A stretch of DNA of 18,048 bases, from NCBI GenBank assembly GCA_016463105.1, contig JAEMRY010000003.1:1-18048 (forward strand), read 5' to 3'. Source of the stretch: Ilumatobacteraceae bacterium. Its GTDB lineage: Bacteria > Actinomycetota > Acidimicrobiia > Acidimicrobiales > Ilumatobacteraceae. The notes beneath the pieces were generated by a model. The model ran no database searches. It saw only the letters and a program-made list of their open reading frames with translations, and was not told the DNA's origin. Made by a program: the position numbers and the translations under genes. Below, piece by piece: positions 1 to 5,942 of the stretch (the first letter of the stretch is position 1; each line of letters starts with the position of its first letter).

Positions 1-44
1 GCCAGCTTTTTCTTTAACGCCAGCTTCTTTTTTGAAACCGCCAT
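1..44 (-). CDS. N-terminal fragment of a Lys-rich protein downstream of ileS (possibly TraR/DksA-type)
   Basis: The first 14 complete codons of a gene that runs off the low-coordinate edge. From the ATG at 44 they read MAVSKKKLALKKKL, followed by a split codon. Nothing in this short Lys/Leu/Ala-rich start identifies a domain. The start is well supported: it is preceded by a 9-nt perfect match to the anti-Shine-Dalgarno sequence and lies 49 nt after the ileS stop. In Streptomyces and other actinobacteria the gene after ileS often encodes a TraR/DksA-type C4 zinc-finger protein, and these frequently begin with a Lys/Ala-rich tail. That identity is a synteny guess only; other basic proteins would fit equally well. 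Confidence 0.55.
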   Translation of the reverse strand, partial: MAVSKKKLALKKKL

Positions 45-53
45 GATCACCTC
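45..53 (-). promoter_or_regulatory. Strong ribosome binding site of the gene after ileS
   Basis: On the minus strand GAGGTGATC directly precedes the ATG at 44. It is fully complementary to the GATCACCTC of a bacterial 16S rRNA 3' tail, and the GAGG core sits about 5 nt before the start codon. It is one of only two strong Shine-Dalgarno sequences in the window (the other is at ftsW). It argues that the truncated gene is real and is translated independently of ileS. Confidence 0.6.
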
Positions 54-93
54 TCAAGCGATCCCCCGTTTGGAAATCTCTTATTTGACTGCG

Positions 94-3000
94 CTACGGT
101 AGCGGATTTAGCGACACAAACACGGCAATACCATCTAGATCAGCGTTCGGAACCTGATTTTCAACGAGTTCAAGCACAGTCGCCAGAGTTTCAGTCTTAA
201 TTGTCGTTATATGGTCTGCAATCTGTGAACTCAAGTCTGATGGCAACCCAAGGCGCAAATGAATGCGATCCGAGACATTTAGGCCTGAATCGCGACGCAG
301 TTGCTGCACAAGTCTGATCAAATCTCTAGCGGCACCCTCTGCTTCAAGTTCGGCAGTCAGTTCTATATCCAAGACAACTACCCCTTCAGAACTATTCAAA
401 GTCGTGCTCGCTCCTGAGCCCTTTGGTACCAGTTTTAATTGATACTCGCCTTCGAAAAGATCTATCGATCCGGCTGTCACAACATCGCCATTTCGCTTCC
501 AATCGCCTTTTTTGACAGCGACTATCACTCGCTGAGTATCGGCACCGAGTCTTGGTCCAACAACACTCGGCACAACTTGCAGTTCGAATGCGGCAACCGA
601 CGAAACATCATCAGTGAATTCGACTTTACGAACGTTCACTTCATCGGCAATCACGTCGGCAAAGTCTCGCAACTCAGCAGAGTTAGCCGTTGCGACAACC
701 AGGCTCGCCAGTGGCATTCGCACACGCCGACCATGAATCTTGCGCAACGAAAGTGTCGTCGAGCAAACATCGCGCACACGATCCATTGACGCAACCAGCG
801 CGTCGTCTTGTCGAAGTGAATCGACAGTCGGCCATGATTGCAAGTGCACACTTCGCTCACCAGTTAGTCCACGAAAGATCTCTTCAGTAATTAGCGGCAA
901 GACAGGAGCAGCAATTCGAGTTAAGCAATGCAGAACTGTATGTAAAGTATTTATCGCCGCAATATCGCCAGACCAAAACCGCTCTCGACTTCGACGAATA
1001 TACCAATTCGTCAGTACATCCAAGAATGTGCGAATTTCGGCACATGCTGCGAACAAGTCATATTTGTCAAAACTTTTTGTTGAGTCAATAACTAGAGCGC
1101 GTAATTTTGAAATTATATAACGATCAAGAACATTTTCACTAGAGGTATCAAACTTTCCGGTTAACGATTCGGCATTCGAGTAGAGCGATAGAAAATACCA
1201 ACTATTCCAAAGTGGCAACATAACTTGGCGCACAGTGTCTCGCATTCCTTCTTCGGTTACCGCAAAATCTGAACCGCGCAAAATAGACGATGAAAGCAAA
1301 TACCAGCGCATTGCATCAGCCCCGTGACTATCAAAAACTTTCATCGGGTCCGGATAATTGCGCAAACTCTTCGACATCTTTGCGCCATCTTCGCCCAAGA
1401 CGATTCCATGACTTACACAATTCAAAAATGCTGGCCGATCGAATAACGCCGTCGCCAAAACATGCAACGTATAAAACCAACCGCGAGTTTGTCCGATGTA
1501 CTCGACGATGAAGTCACCTGGATAATGATTTTCAAACCATTCTTGATTCTCAAATGGATAATGAACTTGCGCAAATGGCATCGAACCGCTCTCAAACCAG
1601 CAGTCCAAAACTTCAGGCACACGGCGCATCATTGACTTTCCGGTTGGATCATCAGGGTTTGGTCGCACGAGATTATCGATGGTTGGTCGATGTAGTTCTT
1701 GAATATCAACCCCAAAATCGGCTCTTAATTCTTCGAGGCTGCCATAGACGTCAAGACGCGGATATTCGGGGTCGTCACTACGCCACACAGGAATCGGCGA
1801 ACCCCAAAACCTATTTCGGCTAATTGTCCAGTCGCGTGCGTTTTCTAACCATTTGCCAAAGCTTCCATTCTTCAAATGCTCAGGAACCCAAGTGACTTGT
1901 TCATTTAGTTCGACCATGCGGTCTTTGATCGCAGTCACTTTCACAAACCACGAGCCAACAGCTTTATAAATCAGCGGTTTACCAGTACGCCAACAATGCG
2001 GATAAGCATGGTCGTAGGTTTCGTGACGAATCACAACACCACGATCTTTTAGCATTCGAATGATTGCTGGGTTCGCATCAAAAACTAATTGTCCCTCAAA
2101 ATCTTTGACTTCACTTGTGAAGCGCCCGCGCGAATCAACCGGAACTACAAGTTCGATTTGTTCTTCTTGGCAAACGCGTTGGTCATCTTCGCCAAACCCT
2201 GGTGCCAAGTGCACTACACCAGTGCCCTCTTGGGTCGTAACAAAGTCACCCGCAATAACGCGAAACGAGTTCGGATGCTCTGCAAAATAGTCAAACAATG
2301 GTTTATATTTACGACCAACTAATTCAGACCCCTTGAGCGTCGAAATAACTTTCGGATCAGAAAACTCGCGTTCGTATGCTGTCAAACGTTCTGCCGCAAT
2401 TATTAATTTTCGACCATCATGTTCGATTACGGCGTAATCAACATCAGGTGAAACAGCAAGAGCCAAATTCGATGGCAATGTCCAAGGTGTCGTTGTCCAG
2501 GCGAGAAGAAATTCGCCGGTCGCGAGTTCGAAAGCAACAGTTAACGCTGGATCTTGCACTTGCTTGTACGCGTCGTCCATTCGAGTTTCAGTATTTGAAA
2601 GTGGGGTTTCGAGCGCCCATGAATAAGGCAAAACTCGAAAGCCCTCATAGATCAAACCTTTATCCCACAGTGTCTTAAATGCCCACATCACGCTCTCCAT
2701 ATATGGAGTGTCAAGTGTTTTGTAATCGTCTTCGAAGTCAACCCATCGCGCTTGTCGAGTTACGTATCGCTCCCAGTCGCTGGTGTATTGCAAAACTGAA
2801 GTGCGACAATAATCGTTGAATTTGTCAATCCCGAAATCTGTTATCGCCTGTCGACCAGAGATTCCGAGTTGACGCTCTGCTTCTGCTTCTGCCGGAAGGC
2901 CGTGACAATCCCAACCGAAACGTCGTTCTACTCGTTGGCCACGCATTGTGCGATATCGCGGCACAGCATCTTTTACGAAACCTGTCAGTAAGTGGCCATA

Positions 3001-3180
3001 GTGCGGCAGCCCGTTTGCAAACGGTGGGCCGTCATAGAAAACAAATTCGTTTTCGCCTTTGTTGCCGGCATCATGCAACTCAACTGATGTTTCGAAAGTT
3101 TTGTCTTGCTTCCAATACTCAAGAATTCGCGACTCAAGTGACGGAAAGTTCGGTTGCGGTTCTACCTGCGGATAAGGCAC
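94..3180 (-). CDS. ileS: Isoleucyl-tRNA synthetase, eukaryote-like (type 2)
   Basis: Charges tRNA-Ile with isoleucine and hydrolyses mischarged valine in the cytoplasm. The 1028-residue class I synthetase shows the HIGH signature as HYGH (residues 60-63, within PPFANGLPHYGH), the CP1 editing domain (WTTTPWTLPSN at about 228-238; GTGVVHLAPGFGEDD at 319-333), the core motif DWTISRNRFWG (450-460) and KMSKS (601-605), then an anticodon-binding C-terminal half. The GLPHYGH form and length fit the eukaryote-like IleRS of mycobacteria and relatives, a class known to be poorly sensitive to mupirocin; resistance here is inferred. The GTG start at 3180 gives a family-typical N-terminus (PYPQVEPQPNFPSLE). 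It lies 7 nt after the yggT stop with no clear Shine-Dalgarno sequence, so it probably depends on upstream translation. There is no room for the translational T-box leader known before some actinobacterial ileS genes. Confidence 0.97.
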   Translation of the reverse strand: MPYPQVEPQPNFPSLESRILEYWKQDKTFETSVELHDAGNKGENEFVFYDGPPFANGLPHYGHLLTGFVKDAVPRYRTMRGQRVERRFGWDCHGLPAEAEAERQLGISGRQAITDFGIDKFNDYCRTSVLQYTSDWERYVTRQARWVDFEDDYKTLDTPYMESVMWAFKTLWDKGLIYEGFRVLPYSWALETPLSNTETRMDDAYKQVQDPALTVAFELATGEFLLAWTTTPWTLPSNLALAVSPDVDYAVIEHDGRKLIIAAERLTAYEREFSDPKVISTLKGSELVGRKYKPLFDYFAEHPNSFRVIAGDFVTTQEGTGVVHLAPGFGEDDQRVCQEEQIELVVPVDSRGRFTSEVKDFEGQLVFDANPAIIRMLKDRGVVIRHETYDHAYPHCWRTGKPLIYKAVGSWFVKVTAIKDRMVELNEQVTWVPEHLKNGSFGKWLENARDWTISRNRFWGSPIPVWRSDDPEYPRLDVYGSLEELRADFGVDIQELHRPTIDNLVRPNPDDPTGKSMMRRVPEVLDCWFESGSMPFAQVHYPFENQEWFENHYPGDFIVEYIGQTRGWFYTLHVLATALFDRPAFLNCVSHGIVLGEDGAKMSKSLRNYPDPMKVFDSHGADAMRWYLLSSSILRGSDFAVTEEGMRDTVRQVMLPLWNSWYFLSLYSNAESLTGKFDTSSENVLDRYIISKLRALVIDSTKSFDKYDLFAACAEIRTFLDVLTNWYIRRSRERFWSGDIAAINTLHTVLHCLTRIAAPVLPLITEEIFRGLTGERSVHLQSWPTVDSLRQDDALVASMDRVRDVCSTTLSLRKIHGRRVRMPLASLVVATANSAELRDFADVIADEVNVRKVEFTDDVSSVAAFELQVVPSVVGPRLGADTQRVIVAVKKGDWKRNGDVVTAGSIDLFEGEYQLKLVPKGSGASTTLNSSEGVVVLDIELTAELEAEGAARDLIRLVQQLRRDSGLNVSDRIHLRLGLPSDLSSQIADHITTIKTETLATVLELVENQVPNADLDGIAVFVSLNPLP

Positions 3181-3187
3181 GTGCGAA

Positions 3188-3439
3188 CTAGCACTTCAAG
3201 ATCATGCCCTGCACAACGATCTGCAGGAATAACAAAACGACAAGAGGCGATAAATCTAGCGACCCTACTCGTGGAAGTCTTTGCCTAACAGCATTCAGCA
3301 CAGGTTCTGTTGCTCGACCAACATAGTAAGACACTTGTGCGATCAGTCCGCCACTTGTACTCGGAAACCACGACAACACAACGCGCACAATTATCATCAT
3401 TGTGAAAATTGAGACGATATTACAAAGGATGGTACGCAT
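3188..3439 (-). CDS. YggT-family small membrane protein
   Basis: An 83-residue integral membrane protein with two hydrophobic segments (about residues 4-24 and 62-80). They flank a loop containing the family-type stretch SWFPSTSGG and the YYVGRATEPVLNAVRQRLP segment; the usual YggT form is LsWf...(i)...lt.P.l.p.R..ip. YggT proteins lie between sepF and divIVA/ileS in actinobacteria and cyanobacteria. They are linked to division or membrane-associated nucleoid and septum functions, but have no firm biochemical role. The C-terminal ending (MILKC) is short. It begins 16 nt after sepF with a weak ribosome site and ends 7 nt before ileS. divIVA (wag31), which normally follows yggT in actinobacteria, is absent here. 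Confidence 0.88.
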   Translation of the reverse strand: MRTILCNIVSIFTMMIIVRVVLSWFPSTSGGLIAQVSYYVGRATEPVLNAVRQRLPRVGSLDLSPLVVLLFLQIVVQGMILKC

Positions 3440-3455
3440 AGAAAACCGATCTGCC

Positions 3456-3989
3456 TTAGCCGCGCGTTACGCGCGCACCATACGGTTTCATCATGTACAC
3501 ACCGACACTTAGTTTTTCCATTGTGCCGTTTTGCGCATAAGAAACACCGCTAGCAAAATCAATTATCCGACGCATAATTTTTGGATCAGTTGACTGCACA
3601 TTGATAATAATTGGATTGCCCTGCTTAAATAAATCGGCGATTTCTTTTGCCTCTTCATAAGTTTGTGGGCGCAACGTAACTGGATCTGCAGAACTAAGCA
3701 ACGGACGAACTACTTGCTCTCCGCGACGACCGATCGGCGGACGAACTGTGACACCAGAATCATGTTGAGTTTGCTGACCGCGAACGCGCGGGTTGCTATA
3801 TTCATCCTCTGGCTCTTCGTATTCATCGCCTTGTTGAACATCATTTTCGAAAGCACGTCGATCAAAACGACCGTTAGGGCGCATCGGACGTTTAACGGTT
3901 CGTTCAGCCGGGACCGACTCGTCGTATTCGTCGTAAGCCTCGTCTGGCCCAAGGCCTAGGTAATCCATTGCGCGTCGAAACATTGACAT
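3456..3989 (-). CDS. sepF: Cell division protein SepF
   Basis: Membrane anchor and positive regulator of the Z-ring. In actinobacteria lacking FtsA and ZipA it ties FtsZ to the membrane by binding the FtsZ C-terminal peptide. From the ATG at 3989 the 177-residue protein starts with the amphipathic membrane-targeting helix (MSMFRRAMDYLGLG, residues 1-14). A disordered, highly charged linker follows (to about 95), then the SepF/DUF552 core (about 102-170) with PQTYEEAKEIADLFKQGNPI and RRIIDFASGV; the Gly of FASG lies at the known dimer and FtsZ-binding face. Three start codons are possible: GTG 3995, ATG 3989 and ATG 3983. None has a recognisable ribosome site; 3989 best matches the family N-terminus. 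It sits 54 nt after yggS and three genes before ileS. Confidence 0.93.
   Translation of the reverse strand: MSMFRRAMDYLGLGPDEAYDEYDESVPAERTVKRPMRPNGRFDRRAFENDVQQGDEYEEPEDEYSNPRVRGQQTQHDSGVTVRPPIGRRGEQVVRPLLSSADPVTLRPQTYEEAKEIADLFKQGNPIIINVQSTDPKIMRRIIDFASGVSYAQNGTMEKLSVGVYMMKPYGARVTRG
3461..3475 (-). repeat. 15-nt GC palindrome at the 3' end of sepF
   Basis: The plus strand reads CGCGCGTTACGCGCG, a perfect inverted repeat around a central T. On the mRNA this is CGCGCG-UAA-CGCGCG, a 6-bp all-GC stem with a three-base loop, over the last sense codons of sepF just before its stop codon. No U-run follows immediately (GGCUAAGGCAGAUCGGUUUUC), so it does not look like a standard intrinsic terminator. 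Ribosomes completing sepF would melt it. Any role in pausing, mRNA stability or yggT translation is speculative. Confidence 0.4.
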
Positions 3990-4043
3990 ACGCACAGGTT
4001 AGTTGAGATTCAGTCGCAAAAACGGTCACTATTTGAATAGCAG

Positions 4044-4715
4044 TTAAATTCGTGCCCCAAACAATGCGGTACCAATTCGCACCGAAGTTGACCCCTCTTC
4101 AATCGCAATCTCCATGTCTCCAGTCATCCCCATGCTCACCTGATCGAGACCCAAATCATTGGCTATTTTGCGCACTAATCGAAATGCCGCTCGAGTTTGA
4201 TCGGGCTCATTGTTGGTTGGGCCAACGGTCATTAAGCCAATGACATTTAAACCCAAAGCCGAAGCTTTGGCCATCAAAATAGAAACTTCGGATGGCTCGC
4301 AACCCCCTTTGTCTGGCTCATTTGTCGAATTGACCTGCAACATAATTTGAGCAGGCCAGCGGTGCTCAATTATTTTGCATCGCTTGGCGATTTCTTCAAC
4401 TACCGATATGCGATCCACACTTTGCCAGACATCCACAAAATTGACTAGAGATTTAATTTTATTGCTCTGCAAACGACCAATAAAATGCACGGGCAAACGA
4501 TTTTCGTTTGGCACCTGACCAATTTTTGAAATTAACTCTTGTGCGTAGTTCTCGCCCACGGCGTTACAACCAGTTGCGTGCGCAGCGATCATTGCGCTCG
4601 CTTCAAACGATTTTGTGACCGCAATTAGAGAGACGTTCTCGCCACCCGCGCTTAAAATTCGTGAACGAATTTGTGCAACGCGTTGGGTAATCGTACTTAA
4701 ATCGGGCGTGATCAT
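4044..4715 (-). CDS. YggS/PROSC-family PLP-binding homeostasis protein (YlmE)
   Basis: A single-domain pyridoxal-phosphate-binding protein with the fold-type III alanine-racemase barrel. The family buffers PLP and affects amino-acid pools; no enzymatic activity is established. From the ATG at 4715 it has 223 residues, the normal length. Visible motifs are the PLP lysine K35 in VTKSFE, GENYAQE (54-60), HFIGRLQSNK (77-86), NEPDKGG (132-138), GLMTVGP (160-166) and the phosphate-binding tail SMGMTGDME...GSTSVRIGTALFG (194-220). The usual SMGMS has Thr at the last position. A TTG six codons upstream (4733) is also open, but the ATG with GGTGA just before it is preferred. The gene begins 21 nt after ftsZ. 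In most actinobacteria pgeF/ylmD lies between ftsZ and this gene; here it is missing. Confidence 0.93.
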   Translation of the reverse strand: MITPDLSTITQRVAQIRSRILSAGGENVSLIAVTKSFEASAMIAAHATGCNAVGENYAQELISKIGQVPNENRLPVHFIGRLQSNKIKSLVNFVDVWQSVDRISVVEEIAKRCKIIEHRWPAQIMLQVNSTNEPDKGGCEPSEVSILMAKASALGLNVIGLMTVGPTNNEPDQTRAAFRLVRKIANDLGLDQVSMGMTGDMEIAIEEGSTSVRIGTALFGARI

Positions 4716-4736
4716 GTCGTCACCGACATGCAACGT

Positions 4737-5849
4737 TTATTTTAGAAAAGATGGAAGATCGTCGTCGTCATCATCACTCAGCGGATCAGCACCGCCGAAC
4801 AAATCTTTCAAACGACCACCTTTTGGATCAGGACGAGCCGTTCCTGCAGTGGCGGTGTTACGACCATCGCTACGAGTTGTGTTTCTCTGCGCTGCAGAAT
4901 CCCAGCGCTCAAAACCTGCGGCTACGACCGTGACTCTTACTTCATCATTAATGTCGTCGTCGATCACTAAACCATGAATGATGTTGGCATCTTGATGAGC
5001 AACACCACGAACGATCTCCATTGCATTTGTGACTTCGAACAATCCGACGTTGGATGGTCCGGTGATATTCACAACTATGCCACGAGCGCCTTCAAGCGAA
5101 GCTTCGAGTAACGGCGAGTTGATTGCGTTGTTGGCAGCCACAACTGCTCGATTGTCTCCACTTGCTGAACCAGTGCCCATCAATGCTGTACCGGCATTAG
5201 CCAAGACAGTCTTGACGTCTGCAAAGTCAGTGTTGATCAAACCAGGAGTCGTAATTAATCCTGTGATGCCCGATACACCTTGCAACAACACTTCGTCGGC
5301 TCGTTTAAAAGCGTCTAGCAACGTCGTCTTTTCTGTAGAAATTGCCAACAATCTTTCATTTGGAATTACGACAAGCGTGTCAACTTTTTCTTTAAGCGCA
5401 GCGATACCTGCATCTGCTTGCACCGAACGTCGACGACCTTCAAATGCGAATGGGCGCGTAACAATTGCAACCGTAAGAGCACCTTCGGCTTTTGCGATTT
5501 CTGCAACTACTGGTGCTGCGCCGGTTCCTGTTCCGCCACCTTCGCCTGCGGTAATAAATACCATGTCTGCGCCAGCCACAACTTCTTGAATCTCTTCACG
5601 ATGTTGTTCTGCGGCTGCACGACCAATTTCAGGGTCAGCACCTGCGCCCAAACCGCGAGTTAGTTCACGACCGATGTCGATTTTTACACTTGCATCACTC
5701 AACAACAATGCTTGAGCATCAGTATTGATCGCAATGAATTCAACACCGCGCATGCCTGACTCCATCATTCGATTAATCGCGTTGACACCACCGCCACCAA
5801 CGCCAATAACTTTGATAACTGCTAAATAATTTTGTGGCTGACCGGCCAT
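4737..5849 (-). CDS. ftsZ: Cell division GTPase FtsZ
   Basis: Tubulin-like GTPase that polymerises at midcell and recruits the division machinery. The 370-residue protein has the N-terminal glycine-rich nucleotide site (GVGGGGVNAINRM, 16-28), the tubulin signature GGGTGTG (104-110) in AGEGGGTGTGAAP, NERL (164-167), and the T7 synergy loop GLINTDFADVK (203-213) carrying the Asp residues that trigger GTP hydrolysis. The C-terminal domain is followed by a short variable spacer (about 318-355), an Asp run and the conserved tail DDLPSFLK, the expected docking peptide for SepF encoded two genes downstream. The ATG at 5849 is preceded by GGGGG 10 nt away. It is the only gene in the cluster with a sizeable upstream gap (93 nt), which holds a promoter candidate. 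That suggests ftsZ, yggS, sepF, yggT and ileS can be transcribed separately from the upstream mur/fts genes. Confidence 0.99.
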   Translation of the reverse strand: MAGQPQNYLAVIKVIGVGGGGVNAINRMMESGMRGVEFIAINTDAQALLLSDASVKIDIGRELTRGLGAGADPEIGRAAAEQHREEIQEVVAGADMVFITAGEGGGTGTGAAPVVAEIAKAEGALTVAIVTRPFAFEGRRRSVQADAGIAALKEKVDTLVVIPNERLLAISTEKTTLLDAFKRADEVLLQGVSGITGLITTPGLINTDFADVKTVLANAGTALMGTGSASGDNRAVVAANNAINSPLLEASLEGARGIVVNITGPSNVGLFEVTNAMEIVRGVAHQDANIIHGLVIDDDINDEVRVTVVAAGFERWDSAAQRNTTRSDGRNTATAGTARPDPKGGRLKDLFGGADPLSDDDDDDLPSFLK

Positions 5850-5883
5850 TTAAGATAAACCCCCGCTATTAGTTAATTCAACT

Positions 5884-5912
5884 ATTCTGCCACACTTAGC
5901 GAACTGTGCCAA
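5884..5912 (-). promoter_or_regulatory. Candidate sigma-70-type promoter for ftsZ
   Basis: In the gap between ftsQ and ftsZ the minus strand has TTGGCA (5907-5912), a 17-nt spacer, then CAGAAT (5884-5889). A TG sits one base before the -10, as in extended -10 promoters. The -35 matches 5 of 6 consensus bases and the -10 matches 4 of 6. A start near 5877 would leave a leader of about 28 nt. Multiple ftsZ promoters within or after ftsQ are common in bacteria. The call rests on sequence pattern alone. Confidence 0.42.
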
Positions 5913-5942
5913 CATTTAGCAAAGGTCTAGATACGAAAGTCT

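Noticed and set aside
92..104. CGCTACGGTAGCG palindrome at the ileS stop codon as a terminator
   Set aside because: It can only form a stem of about 5 bp with a tiny loop and is not followed by a U-run on the minus strand; a strong ribosome site follows, suggesting continued transcription.
4029..4040. CTATTTGAATAG palindrome between yggS and sepF as an operator or promoter
   Set aside because: Short AT-rich palindromes are expected by chance, and no convincing -35/-10 pair at proper spacing was found around it.
5029..5589. Plus-strand ORF of 186 codons opposite ftsZ
   Set aside because: It lies antisense to the conserved FtsZ core, is Ala/Ser/Pro/Thr-rich as expected for the reverse frame of this gene, and has no ribosome site or recognisable domain.
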